Origin: Cristatella mucedo | Lineage: Eukaryota > Bryozoa > Phylactolaemata > Cristatellidae | Direction of reading: 5' to 3' | Length of the DNA stretch: 64,000 bases | Assembly (NCBI GenBank): GCA_009760855.2 | Contig: WPIO01000162.1 | Span: 647,585 to 711,584, forward strand | Shown: piece after piece, positions 47,446 to 58,384 of the stretch | How the letters are laid out: each line of letters begins with the position of its first letter | Numbering within the stretch: the stretch's first letter is position 1 | The notes under the pieces: generated by a model | Seen by the model: the letters and a program-made list of their open reading frames with translations, nothing else | What the model was told of the DNA's origin: nothing | The model's database searches: none | Translations under genes and position numbers: made by a program

Positions 47446-48529
47446 CTAGAGGAGGGCAGTCAGAGCAACACCTGAGCCATTGGATCCGATGTACGAAGCA
47501 CCTGCCGTCGTCTTGCGAAGGGTGAGGCCGATGGAAATCAGGTTTGCTGTTTGTGAACGAAGGCAACGGCAGAGAGATTGCAGATTCGGGCCACTGCTTA
47601 TCGGACGAGTCCAAGAGGTAGGGTAAGTCGAGACGACATGTCGACCGGCAGGGCACCCACCAAGTCAGACTTTCGGGCTTCGAATGTCCGACTTTCAGCC
47701 CTGGGGGGTCGCAGGGGAGCTCGCCTGCTCTCGGGCCTTCTGCCTTTCTCTCACTCGCTCTTTGAGCGGCAGCCTCGAGCAGAAGCCAGAGGTCGGTGTG
47801 GCTGGGGCAGACGACCGAATTGTTCGCTGTTTGACTTTCGATTGACCTAAATTGCTAGCAGGCATCTGCACTGGGCTGGGGCTGCCCACTTCCTGCCAGC
47901 CTCTCCTGGGCACCCTCTGCTGACCTCTGGGCACCTGCAACTCTGCAACGCCACAGGCTTCGAAGTAAAGGGCTGTGTGTGACATGTTCAGCGAACACTC
48001 TAAAAGCCCTCTCTCAATCCAAGCTCGCCCGACCCGGCCCTCCATGGTAATCCCTCGAAAATAAGTAGATAATAAATACAACTCAAAGCCCTAAACGCGT
48101 CAAGTAAAATCATAACAGTCAGCATGCTGCCAAGACTGCTGGCAAAGACCGTTTTCTGAGCTACCCCCACCGGCCCATCAGCCTACGACCACAATTGTTG
48201 TGCACTTTAGTGCTCTCGACCGACTACACTTGAAGCCAGCTGGAGATGTAAGTATGGGCTATAGTTACAGGATTCAAGCATGCCCAAGATAGCTCCATCA
48301 TTGCAAGCTAGAAGGCAGCTGCAGCTTCTGGCTGCAAACTATGAACGCTTCTAGAAGACAGCCTGAGACCACGTGAGACCACGTACGAGCATGTCGTGAG
48401 ATCGCGGCTCTGCTGAGACTGTAGCTCGGATCAAGCACGTGCATCGCAGAGCTGGACCTGGATAGCAGTTTGTACAAGGTATTTCAGCTTATGCTACATC
48501 CGGCTAGTTTTTTGACACGTCCCAGAGGT
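47446..48529. other. Unassigned, GC-rich in part
   Basis: A 128-codon minus-strand frame at 48081-47695 and smaller frames overlap each other. None has a recognised domain. Further 5' exons of the minus-strand gene could lie here, but I could not decide on any. Confidence 0.35.
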
Positions 48530-49108
48530 TTGACCCAGAGGTGTCTCCTTTGCTGAAGGAGCTTCGATGGCTGCCACTTGATCGACCGGATGCAGAGTGA
48601 GGCGGCGTCTAAAGGTATCTTTCGCTGACCCAAGAGGCCCCCGACAGCTTGGCTCCTTAATATCTAGCTGAACTGATTGCTGCCTCAGCTTCAGCCTCCT
48701 TGAGCCCTCGGGTCCTCTGTGGAGAATACATTAGAAGTTCCGTTCGTCTGCTTAAAGAGGAAAGCTAGTGAGAGGTTTTTGCTTCGCACGCCAGCGACTG
48801 TTGAAATCATGCACAGTTTTTAAGCAAGGACATCATCTCTCCTGCTCCCGCCTGCAGGCACATCATTTCCAGCCGTCCCGAGCTGCTATTTCCAAGCTAC
48901 TCACTACCTCTACTGCCCACCTGGCTCAGCTATCCTTCTCACTTTTTGTATTTTGCATGCAGGAGGTGAGGTTTGTTGGCTACCAAACAGGAACCGAACG
49001 CTACTTAGGCTTTGAGTACGCTATCGAAATCTGCTATTAAACATCCACCTAAGTATTTATTAAGTTACAGATGAAGATAAATTATATTGCATTACAATAC
49101 ATTGGCCT
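48530..49108 (+). mobile_element. LINE-B relic
   Basis: Forward, diverged LINE-B: gaggtgtctcctttgctgaa, ggagcttcgatggctgccac, tagctgaactgattgctgcc, ggtttgttggctaccaaaca and a tattgcattacaatacat tail of the (TTACA) type. Several insertions and a frameshift. Confidence 0.75.
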
Positions 49109-49149
49109 GTGAGCTAGTGTCAGCAACAGCACAAAGGAGATGGGAGATG

Positions 49150-49323
49150 AAGATGGCGAGGGACAGACACAAACAAAGAGAGAGAGAGAGAGACACGGAG
49201 AAGAGAGAATGAGAGACAGCGAGATCGAAGAGGGGGAAAGCAATGAGGGGAGAGAGGGAAAGAGATTAACTGATACACAGAGAGAGATGGCCAGCCAGTC
49301 AGTAAGAGAAGAGAGATGAGGAC

Positions 49324-49414
<91 letters not shown>

Positions 49415-49815
49415 TAAGGGTAGAGAGAGGGAGAGACTAGCAGCAAGTGACCAATATACATAGAGACAGACGGAAAGAGGCAGACAGAGAGAAGACGGGA
49501 CAGAGACAGAGAAAGAAACAATGACAGAGAGACACAGATAGAGAGAGGCAGACAGCGAGATCGGAGAGGGGGAGAGCAAAGATGGAGAAGGTAGGAAAGA
49601 AAGTAACAGGTACAGGCGTCAGACAAAGAGGAGAGAGATGTGAGTGACCTAGCGGTTGAAAATATCGAGAGAGAGAGAGAGAGAGAGGGAAGAGACAGAC
49701 AGACGGAAGGCGACAAATGAGGAGACTAGCAGCAAGTGACCGATACACATATAGAGACAGATCGAAAGAGACAGACGGACAGAGACAGAGACGGACAGAG
49801 AGGGAGAGACTAGCA
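49150..49815. repeat. GA-rich low-complexity tract with (AG)n core
   Basis: Over 600 bp dominated by gagaga, gacaga and gggaga motifs, with a perfect (AG)n run at about 49325-49408. Sub-blocks such as gagagactagcagcaagtga recur at about 49431, 49723 and 49803, so longer units were duplicated as well. Ser-Leu-rich minus-strand frames of up to 198 codons here are artefacts of the repeat. Confidence 0.92.
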
Positions 49816-50574
49816 GCAAGTGAAGTTAAAGACCAACGCTGACCGATTACAGGTTACGGTTAGGCGGTACCCGCCAGCTTTCAGCGAAGGAAGGGTTACT
49901 CGGAACTATTAAAGCTGCTTCGTTTGCTAATTCAAATCTGCCGATCCACGACTCGTAGCTAATGTCACCGATAGACGTCGAAGCTCAGTGCTATAATGGC
50001 TGGAATGCTAACTAAGCTGTGACAGGTAACTGCTGCACGCCAGCTTGTGCTTAGCAACCGGCGGTGGCAAGTTGCATGCCCATAGCCGGATAGAGGGGAT
50101 ACGGAGGGTGCACGGCTACGGGTATTGGGCACGCCACACACGACCGCACTGTTCAATCATCTACTCAAGCACAGACATCGGCTGAACTCGGGTTACTGCC
50201 AACGCCTCAAGCTCTAGCCTTCAAGGCCAGCAGAAAGTCGGCCCTGTTAGTGATGGCTGAACTGCTACAGCAGCAGCAGCAGCAAGGTCTGTCATTGGGG
50301 CTTTGAAAGGCTAATCGACATGGCATGACCCAAACGGTTACTTAAAAGATCTAGAAAAATCTATCTATGCCTGAGATTCAATTGGCCACCTTATTTCGGT
50401 GCACGCTAAAAAGGGAATTTCTTACTTTCGGTAAGTGTCTGAGGACTCGGCAGGTGCTTCGCATGCACAGGGATTAGTCTCTTACCTCACTACACTAGAT
50501 GGACTATCGCATACAAAGAAATGTGAGCTGAAGTTTTCTGGCACCGAAAGTGGGCTAAAAAGAAGACCGCTCCT
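49816..50574. other. Unassigned intergenic DNA
   Basis: No recognised repeat or exon. A short (CAG)n run lies at about 50264-50284. Confidence 0.4.
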
Positions 50575-50652
50575 TCGTGACACCCAAAGACCAGCCTCTG
50601 GGGCTTTGTGGAGTTAAGAGACGAGATACATTACATACATACATACACACAC
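50575..50652 (+). mobile_element. LINE-B 3' tail
   Basis: gacacccaaagaccagcctc, ggggctttgtggagttaaga and gagatacattacatacatac. This matches the last 60 or so bases of LINE-B, with the (TTACA)n tail drifting to (ATAC)n. Confidence 0.75.
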
Positions 50653-50884
50653 TATTGCTATTGAACCGTAAGGACCGTGCACTACCGAAGCATTTCCTTC
50701 ATTTCCTTAATTAAGCGACGGAATGAATTTCTACTATTCAATAACTCAAGAGATTCGTGACAGATCGGCAAAGTTTAAAAATGATACGGGCCCAAAAATG
50801 GTTGCAAATACAAAAGAGCCAAGGCTAACCATGGCAGCCAGGGAAGATGCTGCTTGTGGGGTGGGGCTCGAAGTTGAGAATGCG

Positions 50885-50968
50885 ATACACATACAGTCAC
50901 AGCATATACATATATACAGTCACATTCATATACATAGTCATAGTCATAGTCATATACAGTCACAGCAG
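50885..50968. repeat. Imperfect minisatellite of cacata/gtcata units
   Basis: acatacagtcacagcatata is followed by catagtcatagtcatagtca and atacagtcacagcagat. It is a short imperfect array of 6-bp and longer units. Confidence 0.8.
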
Positions 50969-51263
50969 ATAGTCGATTTCTACAAGCAACGAGTGTGAGC
51001 CTGCTCCTGGATCACCCGACACTGTTGGGTCACCGTGGCTGCTGCTGCTGCCGTGCGACACGAGGAGGCAAGGCATTTGCCGAAGTAGCTGGCTTAAGAG
51101 CGATTACTGACCCACTCTCGATACCTAAATCCTACGAATGCAGAATATATTCAAGCACCATCTACTTTTTTCCATACCACTCTTAACTCTCTAACAGCTT
51201 TCAGTAGCAACATTTGCTAGATTTGTATTGACAAAGTTTGCACTTGGGAGTAAAGCCCACATT

Positions 51264-51436
51264 CGAGCTGGTTTGGTCCAGTGGTTTAGTTGCTCGCCCC
51301 GACCAAGGTCTGACAGAGGTCCAAGGCTCGAGCCCCGTGGCGAATGTGAAGTGACTGAATAGAGATTTAAGTCTCTTAGAGGCGCTATACAACTGAATTA
51401 TATATACAAGTGAATTATATATATATATATATATTC
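51264..51436 (+). mobile_element. SINE1 copy
   Basis: gagctggtttggtccagtgg (box A), aaggctcgagccccg (box B), gtgaagtgactgaatagaga, ttagaggcgctatacaactg and an (AT)n end. The tail contains a small duplication, gtgaattatatata. Confidence 0.9.
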
Positions 51437-51899
51437 TCAGCAGCTAACTGAAATCCTAGCAGAAAACTGAAAAGGTTTTGCCAGTGAAATCGTTTCAGCC
51501 GGCACCTCTCCAGCAGCATCTGCAGCAAGCACCTGCTGGCACTCTGCTCCTCCCAAGCTAGCTCCACATCCTGCTAAGTGACCTCATTTGCTTCGCATTT
51601 ACGTCTATCGCAGTTAAGCTACTTAATACTGCTAAGATTCAGGCGCACTCGCAAATTAGGCCAACAAAAAACAAGAAGACGCAGCAGCTTCTAGACTCTC
51701 CCCGAAACTCCTCGAAAAAACTTGGTGGCGAGGCTCGCCGGTGGTCAGCATATCCAACCAACCGAGCCACCTTACGCCACACTTCTTTCCACGTCAGTCT
51801 TCACTCGCTCCGCCATTTTTGCAGCAGGTCGTCGACTACAAGGACTTGACTCCTCTCGCCCTCGACTCTCTGCTTTCGGCTCCGAAGCGACCTCGACTA

Positions 51900-52240
51900 T
51901 CTATGCCTCCGAAGCGACCTCGACTCCTTGGCTGAGCTTGCCTTCAGCTCCTACGCACCTTAAGCCAGGAAATCGCTACCGATTGACAACGCGACATTCC
52001 CCTGACTTGGCGACGATTCAAGCAAACCTAAAATCCTACATGTCACTCACACCACAGGCCTTAAATACACGCGAATCATCCCATATTCGCTTTTAACCTG
52101 TGCAATAGTGCCAATAATTACCCCTAATCAGTCGATAAGCTAACGCTAATCAGCTGTGCTGCCTTTTAGCCTATGCAAGGTGTCTAGAAAGAGATTAGTA
52201 CACTAGAAGCTTTTTGAAAAATACTGTAAGCAAAATTAAT
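51900..52240 (+). mobile_element. LINE-A-related relic, ORF end and 3' UTR
   Basis: The end of the open frame 51722-52096 reads HSPDLATIQANLKSYMSLT, like [17 protein letters not shown] at the end of LINE-A ORF2. The downstream sequence has tgcaaggtgtctagaaagag and attagtacactagaagctt, a diverged LINE-A tail. It is probably a distinct older subfamily. The upstream part of the frame is not recognisable. Confidence 0.6.
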
Positions 52241-53146
52241 ATTGTATTGTTATTGCATAATTATTTGCGAATTAAGTTCATTTTGAGTGCGATGGATATT
52301 TTGAAGGAACAGTCGGCTGTAGTATTCCAACAAGATATGACAGTACTTAAGAAAAAACCGTGACCTCAGCAACTGAGCCACTCCTCTGACAATTAGTGGT
52401 GGGAACAAAGGAACTTACCTATTGTGACATCTAGGAATGAGTAACCCAAAATGAACCAACCCAATTAGCCCGACTAACCTTGCCTAACAGTGGCACCCTG
52501 CGTGAAAGCATAGAGGTAAGATGGCCAAACTTCACAACGCCTGGGTTTCGTGGAATTGATCGAGTCTTATCAGGGGCATGTGCTTTCTAACAGCCCAGTG
52601 ATAGCAGAAGAGCCTCCACGACTCTTGTGCATCCTATACAAATGGGGCTGCTGAATCAGCTGACCATTAGTTAACTTTAGCTTAACTAGCTAAATCTGCT
52701 GAGACCTCCTAACGATTAAAGCATCGTTGGCCGATCGCCGGATCAGAGAAACCCTATTGTTAAGGCTCACAGGTAGGGCTATAGCAGACACTAATTAGGA
52801 CATGTCTCCTCCGGAGGTTGACACATGTACCCAAGCTAGGTTAGGCAGTCTGGGACGCCTGTTTGTTCAAGCCGAAGCCGTGTAACAGTGCTGAAATATC
52901 CGATGAAATTCAGAACAGAATGTCTGCAAGTCAAGTCGCAGGCAAGTCAAGTAGACAAGACTGTCTCTCCGCTAGACATGATCGCCATTTTAGCACAGGC
53001 CACAGCAAAAAGCCTAGCAACTCGGCAGCATACCAAAAGGTCAAAGTACTACTGCCAACATTCAAAAAATTCCAGGATATTGCATTGGTAAAAACCGGGC
53101 CAACACATGGTGTCTATGGCGGCGTGAGACTCCCGTCTCTCTCTCC
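52241..53146. other. Unassigned intergenic DNA
   Basis: No gene was recognised. A weak SINE2-like 3' end may exist at about 52600-52665. Confidence 0.4.
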
Positions 53147-53204
53147 CTCACACATACACACACAACACACACAACACACACAACACACACACACACACAC
53201 ACAT

Positions 53205-53256
<52 letters not shown>

Positions 53257-53266
53257 CACACACACA

Positions 53267-53297
<31 letters not shown>

Positions 53298-53337
53298 CAC
53301 ATACACACATACATACATACATACATACATACATACA

Positions 53338-53382
<45 letters not shown>
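53147..53382. repeat. (CA)n / (CATA)n compound microsatellite
   Basis: CA repeats with caacacacaac variants, a tatatatata spot at about 53287, a (CATA)n block at about 53305-53334 and CA repeats again. Thr-His and Val-Cys repeat frames on both strands are artefacts. Confidence 0.97.
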
Positions 53383-53383
<1 letters not shown>

Positions 53384-53564
53384 AGTGTGACATGATTCCT
53401 TTTCACTATTTATGCTTACCCTGCCAATGCTATCATCAAGCAACACCGACATTTTTGCTTTTATGCAAACGACATTTTACTGCATTTTCCCTCGCATCGA
53501 TCGTTTCACTGCCTTCTAGCACCTCTGGATCTCTCAGCTCTCGTAACACTAATCTCAATTCATT

Positions 53565-53712
53565 TAACCCAGTGGTTGATGCGCCCGCCTAGCCCAAGGT
53601 CAATGTCAATGTATTTGACGATCGAGGCCGTAGGCTCGGGCCTCGCGGCAAATGTGAAGCGCCTGATTAGCGATTAAGTTCTCTTGGGGCGCTATACAAA
53701 TAAATAATATTT
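53565..53712 (+). mobile_element. SINE1 copy, diverged head
   Basis: cccagtggttgatgcgcccg (box A region), taggctcgggcctcg (box B), gtgaagcgcctgattagcga, ttaagttctcttggggcgct and atacaaataaata. The LINE-A-like tail is better conserved than the tRNA-like head. Confidence 0.85.
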
Positions 53713-53914
53713 TTATCTGATCTTTGAACTCGTCGATATCTTTCAGTGCTGAGTTAATGCAACGGCTAACTTACTGCAATTAAATGAGCTAATAAATAAA
53801 CAGGCAAATGAGGTCACTCAGTAACTGGAAAGAAAGCAATCAGAGGCTGGGAGGACTTGAAATTGGCAAAGCCAGCACTACTCAGTAGCTCCTGTGCGTG
53901 CTATTATAAAATAG

Positions 53915-54010
53915 TAATAATAATGCATTAGACATTGCCCGCTCAGAGAGCTCGATCTCTTTATAGAGACTTAACATTTGCTACAAAGAAAGCACGATCG
54001 ACATTTCCTT
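53915..54010 (-). mobile_element. LINE-A tail, diverged
   Basis: aataataatgcattagacat, cgctcagagagctcgatctc and aacatttgctacaaagaaag on the minus strand. Confidence 0.7.
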
Positions 54011-54084
54011 AGCTATACAACCTAGCTCCTAGATCAGACTTGCTAGAGTTTAGCTACGAGTATTGCAAAAACTTGGAACGTTTT

Positions 54085-54420
54085 CATATCAGGTTAGTAG
54101 TGCAGCAAGTTTTCGAGCCCTTGTCGCTCTCGCTTTTAGCTCGCCTCACTCTCCCGCTTTCTCTCCGGCTTACGTATCTGACAGACGCCTTCTCCGGCCG
54201 CGGCGCATCGCATCAGCTGCTCCCCTTAGACTGCCGTCGTATTGGTCTGCCACCGACCTACGTCGAATCTTTTGGCGACAGGGCGCTCAGTCCGTGGGCA
54301 CCTAAAGCTAGGAGTCAGATGCTCTCTTCCGGCTGGCCTCGCGACAATTACCCGTCGACAAGACGAAATTGAGATTGGAGCTAGAACCTCGTCTGTTCCG
54401 TTCCACATTATTGCTTCGAG
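54085..54420 (+). mobile_element. LINE ORF2 relic
   Basis: Short frames contain SPAFSPAYVSD and VESFGDRALSPWAPKA, which parallel SLAPAYLSD and [17 protein letters not shown] of LINE-A ORF2. They are in different frames and lack the intervening blocks, so this is an old, rearranged fragment. Higher local GC than LINE-A suggests a different subfamily. Confidence 0.5.
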
Positions 54421-54497
54421 CTAGGCAACTCGCTCTATATGTACCTATGGGGTGCTGGCAGCTGTGCAAGTTATAACATTAAAAAAAATTTTTAAAT

Positions 54498-54651
54498 GAT
54501 ACCTGATTGAACAGCCTCTTTTGTATAGCGACAGGAGAACCTTTACGGCGATCACCACCGCTTGCAGCAGCAATACAGGATCACCCACCGCAGCATTCAA
54601 ACCCACGACTTTGGGACCGAGGTCGTGAAAAACAACCGCCTTACCTAGTGT
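54498..54651 (-). mobile_element. SINE2, main part (interrupted)
   Basis: acctgattgaacagcctctt, acctttacggcg, accaccgcttgcagcagc, cattcaaaccc (box B, reverse) and accgccttacctagtgt. The missing end, tgtgacatcacggctcac, is found after the inserted LINE-A at 54831-54849. Confidence 0.88.
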
Positions 54652-54830
54652 AATAATAATAATAATAATGCACTTGATCAAGCTCCCTCAGAGAACTCAA
54701 TCTCTTTCTAGGCGCTTTACATTTGCTGCAAAGGGTATCGCAATTGAATGGTGAGTAATATCATGCTTGATAAACAACATGAATAACATGGTTAGGGGTG
54801 ACATGCACAGGGTCAGCATGCAAAGATTAA
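54652..54830 (-). mobile_element. LINE-A 3' UTR copy nested in SINE2
   Basis: (AAT)n tail, gcacttgatcaagctccctc, tctctttctaggcgctttac, atcatgcttgataaacaac and ggggtgacatgcacagggtc. It separates ctagtgt from tgtgacatcacgg of SINE2. TGT at 54649-54651 and 54831-54833 is a short target duplication. Well preserved. Confidence 0.9.
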
Positions 54831-54850
54831 TGTGACATCACGGCTCACTA
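54831..54850 (-). mobile_element. SINE2, box A end of the interrupted copy
   Basis: tgtgacatcacggctcacta is the reverse of the SINE2 5' end (gagccgtgatggcacac), displaced by the LINE-A insertion. Confidence 0.85.
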
Positions 54851-55824
54851 ATCATGCAAGCAGTAATAGCAAATCAGTGGACATGCCTCCACCAGCACTC
54901 GAGCTTCAGTGAAGCTCGTAGAAAGACAGATCTAGGGCACTCTTTGGGCGCTTCGAATGCATCGCTAGTCCTAGCATTGATAGTATGCCTATTATTTGTT
55001 TAGGTACTTTAATGCAACTAAAGCTGTAGAGAGGAAGTTACCGACAGCGGAACGTCTGAGGGTTGTGAAAATGTTAGCGAGTCGCCGGTCGTAGCTGCCT
55101 GCAGCACGCTCAATAGGCCAACAGTACAACCAATCGGCTGCCTTCGGACCGCTAGCGAAAAGTCTCGTTGCGGCAGCTCGAGCGAAGCTCGCTCAGCGGA
55201 GGCTGGAAAAGCTCAAGGCGAACGACACAAGCTCTGGGTCGGCGGCCGCCCGGGGTCGACAGCCGCCACGTGTCCTGGCAGCTACGCTGAAGCAGCTGCA
55301 ACACTGGAAGCAGCAGCTAAGCATCAGAGGGAAAGGGATCCGCTGGCCAGCGCTAGCTGCTGCCGTCTCACCCCACCCACCCCCCCAAACACGCTAGACG
55401 CCCGCCGCCGCCCGCCACTGCCTCCGCCGCCACCGCCCCCGGCCAGGCGACGGAGGCAGTCTGCGGCTAATTTGCCACGACGTCATCCAAGTCGTCGGCT
55501 CCTCGGCTTCCCTAGGGCACTACGCGGCTACGGCCAGCGAGCGAGCTGCTGGCTGGCTGGCTGGCCGTGGCCGGGCGATCGCCCGACGCACAGTCAGATG
55601 CTCGTTCGTTCGCTCGGCGCCTGGAGGCCTCGCTGCGATCGGGCCGGCGATCGCGACACGGAATTCCTTCCTCCATACGGTCGAAGCCTCGATCGCTCAG
55701 TATCTTCCGCGAGTAAAGAAATGCTAATTTTTTTATCGCGGTTTGGGCGGCGATGAAGAGGCCGTGTGCACGCGGTCACCTGAGGCTCGAAGAGCAGGCT
55801 TGTTCACAAGAGATGGAGACTGAT

Positions 55825-55954
55825 ACAGACAGACAGACAGACAGACAGACAGAGAGACAGACAGACAAGGAGACGAGAATGAGACGGAGAAGACGGAGAA
55901 GAAGGAGACGGAGAGACGAGAGGAGGACGGAGAGACAGAGAGTGAGGGTGATGG

Positions 55955-56000
<46 letters not shown>
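55825..56000. repeat. (GACA)n and (GA)n tracts
   Basis: gacagacagacagacagaca-type units at about 55826-55866, then gacggagaagacggagaag repeats and a pure (GA)n run at about 55961-55999. The purine-rich strand is the plus strand. Confidence 0.92.
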
Positions 56001-56008
<8 letters not shown>

Positions 56009-56555
56009 GGAGAGAGAAGGAGGAGAGAGTGAGCCCAGATGTCCCGAGAGACGGTGAGTTCGAGTGGGCCTGAGAGGGAAAGCGGCAGAGCAAAGGCCAG
56101 TCGTAAAACTCGCAGCGCGACGTAGCACGACGTCGCGCAAGCGCTGCGAAGCGGCGGCGAAAAAGGCGGCCCGAAAGTAAAGCAGGTACCACCGGCCGCC
56201 AGCGACCACCAGCGCCCCCTGCCGCAACCTCCTCCGACCGAGGGGTACCGAGTCGTACCGTCCGACGGAGTCGACTTGAGCGACGGCAGCGGCGGCGAGG
56301 ACGATGACGGCGACGTGGCAGGCTACTCGCGTGTAGCAAACCGGACGGGAGCCGAGCGCGACGGCCCCACGAGACGGCGGCGCATCATTAAAGGACGGCC
56401 GTTCGGGACGTCGGCTTTCTCGTACGCGCAGGTCAACGGTCAAGGACTCGCTCGGCGCCGCCGACGCCACGAGGGGGCGGCGCCATTCGTCGTCGCCACA
56501 CCCACAGCACAGCTGTCTGCGGGGGATGGACTCGGGCAGTGCGCTAGCACCTGTC

Positions 56556-56586
56556 AGTGGGTGGGTGGGTGGGTGGGCGGGGGGGA
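56556..56586 (+). repeat. (GGGT)n run with G-quadruplex potential
   Basis: gtgggtgggtgggtgggtgg followed by gcggggggg gives at least five G-triplets within about 30 bp, well within the usual spacing for an intramolecular G-quadruplex, inside the CpG island. Confidence 0.85.
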
Positions 56587-57700
56587 ACTAATTAGCGCGC
56601 GGTCACGCTCGAGAGGTGCCCGCTTGCTTTTTTCTCGGGGGCGGGGCGGGCCGGTGCAGCGTAAACTGACGCCTGGAAATGGAGCGGCTCGCCAAGAGAT
56701 TGCAGAGCGGCGAGGGGGAATACGAGTGGCCTCGTTGGGACTCGGCGAGCGATCCAAGGCGAGCCGGCAGCGGAATGCCGGCTCGGCTCGGGATTGCTAC
56801 GCGGCTCCTGGAAGCCGGCTTGTCCTCCTTCCTCCCCTCTCTCCCCTCGCAGCGTCGGCGCCTGGCGAGAAGTGCGGCGAGGGCGGCGGCCGTCGGCAGC
56901 GGCCGTCGGCAGTCCAGTCCACCCGTCTGTCGTATTGCTGTCGCCATTGCATGGCTAGGGGAGGACAAAAGTGATCGGCTGCGAGCTGCGTGCACTCGTG
57001 CGTCCCCTTGGGTCGAATGCGTGAAACTCAACTGCCGCAGCCGCAGCCGGCCAGCGGCCCCGCGGAAGAAGCCGGCTCCCAACAGCCGGCGCCGTTAAGG
57101 GATGTCACCACTCCGCTGGGTATTCATCGATGCAAGGCTATCGCTGCACGTGAATGGGCTGCGCGCGCACGCCTCCGCCGAGCCTCCGTTAGGTCGCACC
57201 GTGGCGGTAGCGTTCGCTAGCTACTCGTCGTCGGATCGCTGGCCGCCGTCGAGGAGCAGAACGGACGGCCCCGCCCAGTCGCCGTCGCTGCACCGCGTCG
57301 CCACCTATCGGTCGCGCTGCCGCCCTACTACTGACTCCGCCGCCGCCGCCGCTGCCGAGATGCATCAAAGCCCGGAGAGCTAACCAGCCGTGAGCTGCCG
57401 ACTAATTCCTTCCAAATCGCGTCCGATTAGTTGCCCTCGAGCTCCGGGATGAGCACGCGTCGTTCGCTGTGACACCTGGCTGAATATTGGCCAGTGCACA
57501 TTTATTTTATCAAAGCTAAAGCGCCGGCTAGTCGTACGAGGCTGTGCCCTATGCGGCGCTCTCGGTCCTTGCGGCATCGGCTGCAGCCATTGGACCGACC
57601 GGCAGAGGCGCTGCCTGGCAGCTGCAGGCCGGACAGGTACTTCCTGCCCTTTCATGGCCGTCTGCCTACGGGCTGGCCCCTCTTGGCTAACTAACAGGTA

Positions 57701-58249
57701 GGTGAGCCCTTGTTCCTTTTCCAGTGAAACATGGGAACCTGAAGAAGTGATTGAGCATTAAGTCATCAAACCTTCGACCGACAGAGCAAGTAGCTCCGGT
57801 AATTGGTGCCGCCACTATCTGCCTGTCTGTCTGTCTGCCTACCTGCCTGTCGGTAGAGAAGCGACTGCTAAACTTCCGACTTTGAAAGAATATGGATGCA
57901 CTGCACCTTCAACTGGTCACCACAGGCAGCAATTGATTTTTAACAGAATATCTTTTTTATTATTATAATGTCTGTTCATGAATCAAGACACTTCCTATCC
58001 AGGAGCATGCAACTACTTCTCCTTTGCTAGTACTAAAGGTATTGCCCTGTATAATATACTAATCCCAGCATCAATCCATGTTAAATAAAAGTAGTTTTCG
58101 TCATATTCAGGATCAAGACAAGCAAAACATGCTAGAAAATCCCGTCGTACAGTAAATGTGATTAAAACTGGTATCCAGACAGTGTCAGGAAACTCAGCTA
58201 AAGTGGCACGTGTATCGAATGCTTTATCTGAGCAGAAATGTAAAAATAT
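57701..58249. other. Unassigned intergenic DNA
   Basis: A short (CTGC)n-like patch lies at about 57820-57852 (ctgcctgtctgtctgtctgc). Nothing else was recognised. Confidence 0.4.
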
Positions 58250-58384
58250 ACATATAACTCATTTGTATAGCGCCCTAAGAGAACTTAATCACTATTCAGG
58301 CGCTTCACATATGCCTCGGGGCTCGAGTCCAAGACCTCAGCCAGACCTTGGTCGGGGCGAGCACCTTAACCGCTGGACCAATAT
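58250..58384 (-). mobile_element. SINE1 copy
   Basis: actcatttgtatagcgccct and aagagaacttaatcactatt (LINE-A-like tail), cggggctcgagtcc (box B) and accttaaccgctggaccaat (box A side). It lacks the last few bases of the head. Confidence 0.88.

Larger units (their letters stand above)
55060..57700. promoter_or_regulatory. CpG-rich island, candidate promoter/first-exon region
   Basis: A GC- and CpG-rich block quite unlike its flanks, dense in cgcc, gccg and gcgg words. Many long frames on both strands here (up to 245 codons) reflect low stop-codon frequency and overlap each other, so I call none as a gene. It lies about 8-10 kb upstream of modelled exon 1 of the minus-strand gene and could hold its promoter or untranslated first exon, or serve a plus-strand gene running out of the window. 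One plus-strand frame with an acidic GGEDDDGD stretch (about 56126-56974) is the least random-looking. Confidence 0.55.

Noticed and set aside
52590-52670. Possible SINE2 3' remnant
   Set aside because: agaagagcctccacgactct and ctatacaaatggggctgctg resemble the SINE2 3' part, but box B and the hairpins are missing, so the match is too weak to list.
52863-53452. Thr-His and Val-Cys repeat frames, up to 173 codons
   Set aside because: They are produced by the (CA)n/(CATA)n microsatellite. The non-repeat N-terminal part of the plus frame has no recognised motif.
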